A stretch of 64,000 bases of DNA from Caldanaerobius fijiensis DSM 17918 (GTDB lineage Bacteria > Bacillota > Thermoanaerobacteria > Thermoanaerobacterales > Caldanaerobiaceae): NCBI RefSeq assembly GCF_900129075.1, contig NZ_FQVH01000001.1:58604-122603 (forward strand), given 5' to 3'. The notes below the pieces were generated by a model. That model ran no database searches. It saw only the letters and a list, made by a program, of their open reading frames with translations, and was not told the DNA's origin. Shown here piece after piece: positions 8,604 to 17,279 of this stretch (position 1 is its first letter; every line of letters begins with the position of its first letter). The position numbers were made by a program, and so were the translations under genes.

Positions 8604-9833
8604 TTAACTAATACTGTTGTCTATCTCGTGATAAATGTCCAGCGCCTCATTAAACAAACTTTCGAAATACGAACGCTGCTCTAAATATTCCTGAGTACCT
8701 TGTGGATCAGAGCCATGTACCGCTGCATTTCTTGTATACTCTAAAAGGTTAAAGACCTCTCCCACTCTCTCTGTTTTAATAAATTTTCTATCTCTAATAC
8801 CTCTTATTTCTTCTTTTATCCTTCTTCTGATCTCTTCCCTTTTCTCATAATTTTGTTTATCGGGAATCTGATATATCCTTCCGGCCAGAATAATTAGAGC
8901 TTCATAAAGCAATACCAGTGCTTTTAAATACTGCTTTTTGTCAAAGAAAAATCTCGCCCTCTCTACCATCCTTTCGTCTAAATACTTTAACTCATATAAC
9001 CTACTAAGTTGATTTTTTATACAAAACGCTGTTTCCCTTTTGTAGTTATCGCTTCCTTCTATTTTCTCTAATTCTTTTGTTATTTCTTTCAGCTCATTTC
9101 TTGGATTTCTATTTAATTCCAGCTTGAAATATGTATTTTCTCTGTTTGAAATTCCAAGATCTCTTAATATTTCAGGGAAATACCCTGAATTTTTATACAG
9201 GTCAAAGGATGTAGACAAGGAGAATAGTTCATTTATGAAGTCAATTTTTAAAACAGGTTTAACGACGTCTTTTGTCATATCCAGAGCCCCATAGTACACT
9301 TCAATGCTTTTAATATCTCGAAGGTATTTTAAGTACATCAGTGAGAAAGATAAAACAGTAGACATATGTCTAAAAGCATGAGTCATGTCAAAAAAGATTT
9401 TGTATTCATCTCCGATAGTTATAATATTTAACAGCTCGTTGATATAGGCCTTATAATCTAAAGGATCTACAGCGACAAGATTTACATGTAAAAATTTGCT
9501 TATATCGCGTTCCCATTGTTTCAACGTTGTGTCAGTTATTCCATTTTCCTCCTCGGCTAAAACTTTGTAATACATCTCTTCTAATTTTTCCTGTTGAACG
9601 CTATTTATTGCTTCAATAATTTCAGACCAAGTTGAGGTGTTTGTACCGAATACAATCCACTTGTCAATATTATAACCTCTACCTACCAAGTATCTATATA
9701 ATGCTGAACCAAAAAAAGCTGTTTCATCGCTTATATATTCACCATTATCAAAACTGTATCTCGTTTTTATATATCCTTTACCACCATCTGGTTTTCTCCC
9801 ACGCCCAATTAAAGAGATCATTATGTTTTTCAT
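8604..9833 (-). CDS. CARF-HEPN accessory ribonuclease (Csx1/Csx2, TM1812-like)
   Basis: Predicted cyclic-oligoadenylate-activated RNase of 409 residues. Residues 1-180 form a CARF-type domain with the family signature DMTHAFRHMST (149-159); the C-terminal third is a HEPN domain with the catalytic R-x4-H motif RNAAVH at 368-373. Proteins of this family are usually effectors of type III systems, switched on by the cA molecules made by Cas10. Here it is the first gene of the type I-B operon, 49 bases before cas6, with its own promoter at 9872-9900 and GGAGG ten bases before the start. Its likely activator is the cas10 product encoded about 8 kb upstream. Confidence 0.88.
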   Translation of the reverse strand: MKNIMISLIGRGRKPDGGKGYIKTRYSFDNGEYISDETAFFGSALYRYLVGRGYNIDKWIVFGTNTSTWSEIIEAINSVQQEKLEEMYYKVLAEEENGITDTTLKQWERDISKFLHVNLVAVDPLDYKAYINELLNIITIGDEYKIFFDMTHAFRHMSTVLSFSLMYLKYLRDIKSIEVYYGALDMTKDVVKPVLKIDFINELFSLSTSFDLYKNSGYFPEILRDLGISNRENTYFKLELNRNPRNELKEITKELEKIEGSDNYKRETAFCIKNQLSRLYELKYLDERMVERARFFFDKKQYLKALVLLYEALIILAGRIYQIPDKQNYEKREEIRRRIKEEIRGIRDRKFIKTERVGEVFNLLEYTRNAAVHGSDPQGTQEYLEQRSYFESLFNEALDIYHEIDNSIS

Positions 9834-9871
9834 AATAAATCCTCCATTGACTGATATATCCTAAAGTTTAT

Positions 9872-9900
9872 ATTCTACATTGAGCATAAAATTCCTTCAA
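9872..9900 (-). promoter_or_regulatory. Promoter of the type I-B operon
   Basis: TTGAAG (9895-9900), 17 bases, TAGAAT (9872-9877), 38 bases before the start codon. Sequence around it closely resembles the cas10 promoter at 20095-20123 (shared AGGAATTT and ATGTAGAATAT). The -35 box lies within a decayed CRISPR repeat. Confidence 0.75.
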
Positions 9901-9953
9901 TTCCACAATGATTGAACTGAAATAATATTAGTTAGTGTTAGTCTAATTGAAAC
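9893..9953 (-). repeat. Degenerate CRISPR repeat remnants
   Basis: On the minus strand, CATTGTGGAATTGAAGG at 9893-9909 matches the 3' half of the array repeat at all but three positions. GTTTCAATTAGAC at 9941-9953 matches its 5' end in 11 of 13 bases. They lie on the leader-distal side of array 2, where old repeats decay, separated from its last repeat by two hairpins. Confidence 0.7.
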
Positions 9954-10038
9954 TTCATGGCTATGGAAAAAAGGCAAGAATTCCTCACCTTCGCATGATC
10001 TTTATTCAATATTTATCAGATTATATCCAAACGCAAAA

Positions 10039-10070
10039 CAAGCACCACTTTTCACAAAAAGTGGTGCTTG
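10039..10070 (-). terminator. Rho-independent terminator after array 2
   Basis: Perfect 14-base inverted repeat (10039-10052 with 10057-10070) and a four-base loop, followed on the minus strand by TTTTG. It lies beyond the leader-distal end of array 2, so it would end the pre-crRNA before the type I-B operon. Confidence 0.7.
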
Positions 10071-10082
10071 TCGTTAATCTAA

Positions 10083-10110
10083 AATGAGCGGCACAATCAT
10101 GCCGCTCATT
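10083..10110 (-). terminator. Second hairpin terminator after array 2
   Basis: Perfect 11-base stem AATGAGCGGCA with a six-base loop, followed on the minus strand by TTTTAG. It is only nine bases from the distal repeat and forms a tandem pair with the hairpin at 10039-10070. Confidence 0.7.
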
Positions 10111-10118
10111 GTAACCTG

Positions 10119-11739
10119 ATTTCAATTCCATAATGGTCCGATTGAAACGGAGACCTGAGGATAATAATACAGGTTGCCAGCAAATTTCAATTCCATAATG
10201 GTCCGATTGAAACTTGTAGAAGAATCTTGAAAGGGGGTGAAACTTTTAATTTCAATTCCATAATGGTCCGATTGAAACACTGGGATAAACACTCGAAAAA
10301 GTGTTTTCTCAGTCATTTCAATTCCATAATGGTCCGATTGAAACAAGGCAAAGGAAAGATATTGATTCCAACACGAGCCATATTTCAATTCCATAATGGT
10401 CCGATTGAAACGAAAAGTGATGAATGACAAATACAAATGCCCATATTGATTTCAATTCCATAATGGTCCGATTGAAACGAAAAGTGATGAATGACAAATA
10501 CAAATGCCCATATTGATTTCAATTCCATAATGGTCCGATTGAAACATGGCTCGGTTGTTATATTGTTATAACCTTTAGCCCATTTCAATTCCATAATGGT
10601 CCGATTGAAACAGTGAGTTAGCGGATGATGGTTACTGGGCTAGGATTGATTTCAATTCCATAATGGTCCGATTGAAACACAAAGTCCCAGTCTATGCCCG
10701 CTTGATCTAATACAATTTCAATTCCATAATGGTCCGATTGAAACCCTCTAGTTCCTCAAGCTGCCGTTTCCTCAAGTAACTATTTCAATTCCATAATGGT
10801 CCGATTGAAACTCTTTCTCGACAACCTTTATGCAAACCTTCAGTCATTATTTCAATTCCATAATGGTCCGATTGAAACGGCACAGTTCCAACCGATCCAG
10901 GGATTGATATTGCCAATTTCAATTCCATAATGGTCCGATTGAAACACGAGAACGCTTGGCACTTTGGTCTCACGCAGAACGCATTTCAATTCCATAATGG
11001 TCCGATTGAAACATTTCCCATTGTGCTCCTGGCTCTATTACTCTCTTTATTTCAATTCCATAATGGTCCGATTGAAACATTTTTGATCATAGCGCAGTAG
11101 GGAGGAATATTTGAATTTCAATTCCATAATGGTCCGATTGAAACTAGTTATGTGTACGAAGATAATGTTGTTGAAATAGAATTTCAATTCCATAATGGTC
11201 CGATTGAAACTAGTAAGGTAGATTTTTTTGATATTGCTAATATACAATTTCAATTCCATAATGGTCCGATTGAAACAGCTCTACACCTCCTTTTATTGTT
11301 TTAGTATTTATTATTTCAATTCCATAATGGTCCGATTGAAACTGCCGCGATGGTAGCGGCCACATTGGATCTTCCTGTATTTCAATTCCATAATGGTCCG
11401 ATTGAAACTGAGAAGCAAACTTGATGATTATGTTTTTATCAAAGAAATTTCAATTCCATAATGGTCCGATTGAAACATGTACTCATATGCAGTCATGCTA
11501 GAATCTCCCTGTATTTCAATTCCATAATGGTCCGATTGAAACCTGAAACATCGGCAGCAGCTTTCGGACAGCTAAAACAATTTCAATTCCATAATGGTCC
11601 GATTGAAACTCCACCGCAAGAGTAAAGGTTGCCACTGGAGTACCATTTCAATTCCATAATGGTCCGATTGAAACCTTGAGAATATTTCCTGCATGTTTCA
11701 AAAAACCCTATTTCAATTCCATAATGGTCCGATTGAAAC
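10119..11739 (-). CRISPR. CRISPR array 2: 25 repeats, 24 spacers
   Basis: Twenty-five copies of a 30-base repeat (minus strand: begins GTTTCAATCGGACC, ends GGAATTGAAAT), the first at 10119-10148 and the last at 11710-11739, with no repeat mutations noticed. Spacers are 35-38 bases. The two spacers at 10412-10448 and 10479-10515 are identical, so spacer and repeat were duplicated as a unit. The leader is on the right (11740-11839), so the newest spacers are near 11700 and the crRNAs are on the minus strand with tag ATTGAAAT. The array lies between the type III-A operon and the type I-B operon and could serve both, with two Cas6 enzymes available. Confidence 0.99.
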
Positions 11740-11839
11740 CCCAGTAAAAAATATGCATAAAATGAGGGTTTTCAATACCCTCTCATGGTATAAACTTTTC
11801 GTCAACCTCACATGATGCAAAAAACCTCAAGAGTTGACA
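11740..11839 (-). promoter_or_regulatory. CRISPR leader of array 2
   Basis: About 100 bases colinear with the array 1 leader (173-272), including the GAGGGT...ACCCTC hairpin, here with two loop changes that leave the stem intact. It separates the last type III gene from the array. Confidence 0.88.
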
Positions 11840-11908
11840 GACTCAATATCCATTAAATTATATTTTACCATATTTACGTAACTATGTAAACACCCTCATT
11901 CAAATTAA

Positions 11909-13633
11909 CTAGTCACGTCTTTTATATTCTCTGAACATAACATGCTTAAACTCTCTGGTAGTAATAATGCTATCTTCTGATACCTCCTCTTTAACCTTTC
12001 TCTGGGTAGTAGCATACACAGGTATTATCCCCCTGGCCATACAGTAATCTACGACCATAAACGTAGCTCCATAATCGCCCTGAACCAGAGCATAATCTCC
12101 ATCACACGCATTTTTATCAATCCACTTAAACACGTCTTCTAGATGATCATCCAGTAAATGAACATCAGGCGGTATATTTGACCATTTATCCAAAAGATTT
12201 GGTTCTAGCATTACAAACTCATCAATCCCTAATTGCGTCCTTGCTTCTTTCTCCTGTTCTGGAGTAATGGAATGTGAGATTATAAGAAACATACGTCTAG
12301 GCTTAATATAAACGGATTCACTATTATCATGTTGAATAGAGCGAGCCTTGTCTATAAAATCTCTTAGCTGTTTCTCAAAAATACTCGGACTCCCTGGATT
12401 ATTTCTCCACCCTGCATGATTAATATCATTTCTGACAGAAGCAATTGAATAAAGCAATTTTAACAAAGCATGGTTCTTGGAATTCTGGATTATAGAATCT
12501 ATAATACGTCTATCCTTTTCATACTCTTGCTTTAACTTTTTTCCGTGAAACACCACACTACATGCACTTATAATATCTCTATGAGATTGTTCATTTTGAT
12601 TTAACTCGTTTTTATTGCAAAGATAACTTATAATTCCTTCTTCTAATAAGGTTAAACCTTGTTGATACATTCTATTATCCAAACACCACTCACAAATATT
12701 TAATAAATTATCATAGTTATTTTCTCCAAATTTGCCAAATTTATTATTTAACATGTTTAGTACAGGAGACAAAGGCTTAAGATATGTATAAACGGCACTT
12801 TCAAGCACGGTATCTATAGTTTTCTTCAACTCTAAAGCTGTTTTATCTAATTCTTTCCCTCTACACGTAAATACAACATCACTAAACTTCTTCATATTTT
12901 CAGCCAGTATTTTTAATTGACTTACATTTCTAAACATTACTTTTTTATCTTTAACATCCATAGCAGAAATTTCGCTATTTATTTCTTTTACACTAGTTTG
13001 AGTTAAATGATGTATAATCGATACATCACCTGTATTCAAATATCTGTCTACTCCTAAAGTCCAATCAAAAACATCTATAAAAGGAGTCAAATCCAAAATC
13101 GGTGCGTTCCTTTTTTCTATAGGCATCATCTCAACATCTCTAGTTGAACCTAATGTTTCAAAGGCCCCATAATAAACGGCTTTAATCTGAGCTTTCTTAA
13201 CAACTCGTCCATAATTTAAAACTATAAAAGCTAGCATAGGAAGAAACCTAAACGAATGAGTTATATCAAATATTATTTCATCTCTTTCATCTATTTCTCC
13301 CATTATTATATCAAATAACTCCCATAGCTCTTTTTCATTATTGCCATCAGGAATTATCAAATTATTAATAATCACACTTGGTATAAAATCGAGATTACAC
13401 AACGCCTCGTAAAGTCCTGGAAGAGTTTTATCATACGCATTTTGCATCCAGTTTTGTTCAGTGGCTTTTTTCGTTGTAAATACGACTATTTTAGAAGGTA
13501 CAACACCGTTAACGTGAAGTATTTTCAACAAAGCTGCTTGAACATAACTATCATTTTCTACTCTGACATCTCCCAGATAGTAATTACATGGGATATATCT
13601 GTTAGTTCCTAAAAAAGAAAAAAACTTTATCAT
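11909..13633 (-). CDS. CARF-HEPN effector fused to a Csx20-like C-terminal domain
   Basis: Predicted cyclic-oligoadenylate-controlled RNase of 574 residues with three parts. Residues 1-190 look like a TM1812/Csx2-type CARF domain (DITHSFRFLP at 123-132). Residues about 210-430 are helical and end in a HEPN active site, RNDINH at 401-406. Residues about 445-574 form an extra domain (RRMFLIISHSITPEQ, WSNIPPD, GDYALVQGDYGATF, GIIPVYATTQR) that I recognise from memory as resembling stand-alone Csx20 proteins. Csx20 has been proposed to belong with ring nucleases that degrade the cA signal, so the protein may carry its own off-switch; that is inference. GAGGAGG precedes the ATG. It is the last gene of the type III-A operon, 13 bases after cas6. 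Confidence 0.82.
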   Translation of the reverse strand: MIKFFSFLGTNRYIPCNYYLGDVRVENDSYVQAALLKILHVNGVVPSKIVVFTTKKATEQNWMQNAYDKTLPGLYEALCNLDFIPSVIINNLIIPDGNNEKELWELFDIIMGEIDERDEIIFDITHSFRFLPMLAFIVLNYGRVVKKAQIKAVYYGAFETLGSTRDVEMMPIEKRNAPILDLTPFIDVFDWTLGVDRYLNTGDVSIIHHLTQTSVKEINSEISAMDVKDKKVMFRNVSQLKILAENMKKFSDVVFTCRGKELDKTALELKKTIDTVLESAVYTYLKPLSPVLNMLNNKFGKFGENNYDNLLNICEWCLDNRMYQQGLTLLEEGIISYLCNKNELNQNEQSHRDIISACSVVFHGKKLKQEYEKDRRIIDSIIQNSKNHALLKLLYSIASVRNDINHAGWRNNPGSPSIFEKQLRDFIDKARSIQHDNSESVYIKPRRMFLIISHSITPEQEKEARTQLGIDEFVMLEPNLLDKWSNIPPDVHLLDDHLEDVFKWIDKNACDGDYALVQGDYGATFMVVDYCMARGIIPVYATTQRKVKEEVSEDSIITTREFKHVMFREYKRRD

Positions 13634-13646
13634 AATAAAAACCTCC

Positions 13647-14345
13647 TCAACTACTATTTCCGTTATTATTTCTCAATTCTATGTCAGTTGATTTTTTCCA
13701 AAAATACAAATCACTTGATATCATTCCGAAACCTAATTCATTAAAACTGCCAAGTCCTGTATTATATGATAGGCCAATAAGATCTTCCGAACCTATCATC
13801 TCAAAACAACCTTTATAAACTGGAAACCCATTTATTTCTTCCTTAAGAGGTTTGCTCTTAAAATAAAAAACAAATCGGTCATCATGAGGATAACCACCAA
13901 ATAAATCTTTATACTTGAAAATTAAAATCTCCCTTAAAACTTCGCTGAAATATTCAGGACTCTCTTCATACAGTAATGGATTACCATTTTTAAAAACTAT
14001 AATTGGAGACAAAGTATAAGCTTTATTTTCTAGCTTCACTTTCAAAAAACGTACCTTCTTTATCTTCAACGAACCATATTTAAACTGTATAGGGGTTTTC
14101 ATGGCATTCATTGCCACATTTAATAGTTTTTCAGTAGATACCGTTGAAAAATCAAATGCAGCTTTTTCTATTGCCCAAAAACCATCGTTAGAATTTTTCT
14201 TTTTTTTAGGTATTATATCTGAAAAAACAAAAAATCCATTTCCTATAATATTATAATAGTACTCGGATAAAACTTGTTTATATTCCTTATCAAAAAAGAA
14301 ATTATCATTTAAATCAAATTCCAATCTTAACTTAACAACGCTCAT
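13647..14345 (-). CDS. cas6: Cas6 crRNA endonuclease (type III operon copy)
   Basis: Second Cas6, about 232 residues. The C-terminus has the Gly-rich Cas6 loop (GLSYNTGLGSFNELGFGMI); the N-terminus has the RAMP opening SVVKLRLEFDL. I see no clear counterpart of the GYRLGSRHF His block of the other Cas6, so the catalytic residue is uncertain. The ATG at 14345, after GAAGGATGG, is preferred over a TTG five codons upstream. It lies two bases after csm5 ends and presumably matures crRNA for the Csm complex. Confidence 0.87.
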   Translation of the reverse strand: MSVVKLRLEFDLNDNFFFDKEYKQVLSEYYYNIIGNGFFVFSDIIPKKKKNSNDGFWAIEKAAFDFSTVSTEKLLNVAMNAMKTPIQFKYGSLKIKKVRFLKVKLENKAYTLSPIIVFKNGNPLLYEESPEYFSEVLREILIFKYKDLFGGYPHDDRFVFYFKSKPLKEEINGFPVYKGCFEMIGSEDLIGLSYNTGLGSFNELGFGMISSDLYFWKKSTDIELRNNNGNSS

Positions 14346-14346
14346 C

Positions 14347-15495
14347 TTACCATCCTTCAAATGTCAGTTTAATCCATCCTGGCACGCAATCTGGCTTCCC
14401 ATTTCTAAAAATGATTCTCCTTGTCTTTGGAAATAGCGTAGTATACACCTTAGTACGTGGCATAACCAATCTCAATTTTTCAATGTCTTTTACACCCTTA
14501 TTAAGATAATTACCAATAGTCTTGCTTAAATATCCTGTGGCAAAACCCACTTGAATCATGATTTCATTCTCTTTTAGCTTATCATTCCGTATCTTAATAT
14601 CTTTATAAAAATCTACAATTTCAGATGGACCATATTTCATAAAGAAAGCAATCTCTTCTTCTATATATCTTTTTATATCCTCTCCTATCAGTGTTTTAAG
14701 CATCTTTATTATCTCATAATTTACAATCTTGCCCTCTGTTATGATAAAACTATCGTATATTTTTTTATCTAAACCCGAATTTATACTGCCATATGTCTTA
14801 GTTCCCCTCTTAAAAGCCTCTATATAAATCGATAATGCTTCTTGGCTTCTATCATGGTTTTTATTTAGACTAAACCATTTAATTTTATCATTACATATAT
14901 TCATTATTTTAACTTCATATATATTAAGACTATCATTAGACAAAATATCACTGTCAGAAATCTTTAGATATCTGAACGGTGAATTATGTGGTTTCCCAAA
15001 CACCTTTTCTTCAGCTATATCATCTAATTTTTGAGGATCTAACCTATACTTAAGATTATTATTTTTCTCTCTAATAGCATAATCTACTTGTTCTCTATAA
15101 TACATACCCACATCTCTCCAGATACCTCTTGTAATTGAACACCTTAAAGCCCCTTTTATCGAAGACCCAGGAATATAAGGCCTACCAGCACTTCTAATTA
15201 CTGGGACAATTTCTCCTCTTACATTCGTAATTCCACTAGCCTCCAAAACTACAGAAATATATTTATCCCAACTTTTAAGCCCTATCCTCTCTTTTACCTC
15301 ATCCCACCTAAAACCCACTCGATCAAAACTACTTATGAGATAATCAACCTTTATACTGCTTTTGCTAATATCCTTTATAAGCTTGTAAATATCTATATAC
15401 TCAACCCTGCCGTTCCTAAAAAAGTACTCGAAATCTTTAATCCTTGTGCCGTTTCCTATATTTAACGGCGATATCACTTCCAATTCGTACCTCAT
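14347..15495 (-). CDS. csm5: Csm5 (type III-A)
   Basis: RAMP protein at the crRNA 3' end of the Csm complex, about 382 residues. The start MRYELEVISPLNIGNG and the IPGSSIKGALRCS motif are typical Csm5. I place the start at the ATG at 15495, where AGAGGGG lies about nine bases upstream, four bases after csm4 ends; a longer reading would overlap csm4 by about 50 bases and add residues without family resemblance. Confidence 0.92.
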   Translation of the reverse strand: MRYELEVISPLNIGNGTRIKDFEYFFRNGRVEYIDIYKLIKDISKSSIKVDYLISSFDRVGFRWDEVKERIGLKSWDKYISVVLEASGITNVRGEIVPVIRSAGRPYIPGSSIKGALRCSITRGIWRDVGMYYREQVDYAIREKNNNLKYRLDPQKLDDIAEEKVFGKPHNSPFRYLKISDSDILSNDSLNIYEVKIMNICNDKIKWFSLNKNHDRSQEALSIYIEAFKRGTKTYGSINSGLDKKIYDSFIITEGKIVNYEIIKMLKTLIGEDIKRYIEEEIAFFMKYGPSEIVDFYKDIKIRNDKLKENEIMIQVGFATGYLSKTIGNYLNKGVKDIEKLRLVMPRTKVYTTLFPKTRRIIFRNGKPDCVPGWIKLTFEGW

Positions 15496-15499
15496 TCCA

Positions 15500-16444
15500 T
15501 CAACCCCTCTGACCAGAAAGTAAAATAGGCTTCCAATATGGAATACCATATCTTAAAACTTTATGCGTATTAAAATTATCCGGTGTTACATCAACAATTT
15601 TACCATTATATTTTTTCTTAAATACACTGCCTTCCAAAAACATCCTTACCTTTTTCTTCTTCAGGTTTGAACTAAAAGGAGAGTATACATAACCTCCTCT
15701 TTCAGCGAGCTCGTAGCTTATTAAACCACTACTTAAATCATCACTTTCAGACGGCAAAAACAAAGACAGAAGAAGATATTGATCAGACTCTAAATCAAAA
15801 TTAGCTTTTTCTTCGCAGAAATCTACACAAAATAAACCGAATCCATATGTTCTTTCGCCCCCTAATCCTTCGTCTCCCAGCAATCTGATTGCTGCCTGTA
15901 TTTCTTTTTCTATACCTGTGTCATAAACGTCTAGATAAAACCATAATCCTACATTTTCACCAAACGTACAACTACTTAAATAATAAATCTTACTACTGCG
16001 CTCAATTCTATCTAATGTCACCCTGGGCCTTTCATCAATGCTAAAAATCCTATCATACTTCTTGTTTGTCATTATAGGTCCTTTTATGTAAACCTCACTT
16101 TTGGCTTGTTTATAGGTATAATCTAACGGCACGTACCTAATTTTTTTGGCTTTTTTAAAATCTCCTACTGTATCAGATAAATCCAAATTAATCGGTTTAG
16201 GAATTAAATATTCTTCACCTATATATAAAAAAGCTGATGATAACTTAAATGGCAAATCTCCACTTAAAAATCTATTTACAATTTCATCTGCCTTTCTTTT
16301 GCCGTATAAGAGCAAATAACAGTTTAAGATACCACTAAATAGTGTATCTGAATGAATTATATATTCAGTCACATTATCCATTTTCTCCTTGTACCCAAAG
16401 TGGACAGGTCCTTTAAATTTCAATTTTACTCTGTATGATCTCAT
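15500..16444 (-). CDS. csm4: Csm4 (type III-A)
   Basis: Cas5-like RAMP subunit that binds the crRNA 5' tag and contacts Cas10, 314 residues. Seen: the opening VKLKFKGPVHFG, the IIHSDTLFSGI block, and the Gly-rich loop LLGDEGLGGERTYGFGLF. Between csm3 and csm5 as usual. Confidence 0.93.
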   Translation of the reverse strand: MRSYRVKLKFKGPVHFGYKEKMDNVTEYIIHSDTLFSGILNCYLLLYGKRKADEIVNRFLSGDLPFKLSSAFLYIGEEYLIPKPINLDLSDTVGDFKKAKKIRYVPLDYTYKQAKSEVYIKGPIMTNKKYDRIFSIDERPRVTLDRIERSSKIYYLSSCTFGENVGLWFYLDVYDTGIEKEIQAAIRLLGDEGLGGERTYGFGLFCVDFCEEKANFDLESDQYLLLSLFLPSESDDLSSGLISYELAERGGYVYSPFSSNLKKKKVRMFLEGSVFKKKYNGKIVDVTPDNFNTHKVLRYGIPYWKPILLSGQRG

Positions 16445-16454
16445 TTTTTCATCC

Positions 16455-17258
16455 TCACTTTAACTTATTTAGTACCTCTCTTATACAACCACAATTTTGG
16501 ATTACTATATCTTCGTCTTTTGTACCTTCATAAAATTCCTTGCTTCTAAAAACAATTTTTAAATTTTCAAAAGCGATTCTCCCGTATCCCCTACTTCCCT
16601 GTCCACCCAGGTAGTCATCTTCTAATAACATCATGGCCTCAAGCAATTTTCTTAAATACTTTGTTCCTTCGTCATTTAACACATTTAAAATAAACTGTCC
16701 CTCAAATCGCGCTCCGGCCGGGACCCTTTCTGTCTGCCTGGGATTTGCGTTGGACGTTATCCTATCCAAATTGTTCTCAAACTTTACCTCTGTCCAATCT
16801 AAGTCAAGATTCTCCTTCATTTCCTCTGTAATACTTTCCTCAATCAAATAAGCATCCCTTACAATTAACCTTGTAGGAGTTATTACATTATCGAAATTTT
16901 TTGAACTACCATTGACAAAATTATGTTTTCCGTGGTTTCTACCAAAAATATTGCAAACAGGACAATCCGCTTTTTCGCACATGTGAATTCTTATACTTTC
17001 TTCTTTGTTGTCTTTTTTCTCAACCGTAAAAACTAAATTATCTGGGTTTATAAGGCCTTCAGCATACTCCATCAATGCCCTCATTTTACCTTTTAAACTG
17101 CTGCCCGGGATATAAGGCCTTCCCTGAGCATCCTTTATAACCGAATTATCCACACCACCGATTTCAAGGCTGCTCTCAGAAGAACCTATATGTAATCCTG
17201 TCTTAGCCACTATATCAGTAGTTATTATGTATTTACCTTGAAACTTTAAATTCTCCAT
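16455..17258 (-). CDS. csm3: Csm3 backbone and target-RNA nuclease (type III-A)
   Basis: Cas7-like backbone of the Csm complex, about 267 residues. The segment GGVDNSVIKD followed by PYIPGSSLKGKMRAL holds the conserved Asp (D37 from this start) that in characterised Csm3 cuts target RNA at six-base intervals, so slicing should be intact. A Cys/His cluster (HMCEKADCPVCNIFG) is present. The ATG at 17258 is preferred to the TTG at 17264 because GGAGGTG lies eight bases before it. Confidence 0.95.
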   Translation of the reverse strand: MENLKFQGKYIITTDIVAKTGLHIGSSESSLEIGGVDNSVIKDAQGRPYIPGSSLKGKMRALMEYAEGLINPDNLVFTVEKKDNKEESIRIHMCEKADCPVCNIFGRNHGKHNFVNGSSKNFDNVITPTRLIVRDAYLIEESITEEMKENLDLDWTEVKFENNLDRITSNANPRQTERVPAGARFEGQFILNVLNDEGTKYLRKLLEAMMLLEDDYLGGQGSRGYGRIAFENLKIVFRSKEFYEGTKDEDIVIQNCGCIREVLNKLK

Positions 17259-17279
17259 TATCAATACACCTCCACCAAA

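Noticed and set aside
10122-11259. Several open frames of 60-105 codons on both strands with a recurring FNRTIMELK or FQSDHYGIEI peptide
   Set aside because: They are translations of the CRISPR repeat in array 2; the frame repeats with the 66-base period and no ribosome site is present.
10119-11739. Plus-strand reading of the arrays, since the repeat there ends in ATTGAAAC
   Set aside because: The leader is on the right of both arrays, decayed repeats are on the left, and the minus-strand repeat fits known type I-B repeats better.
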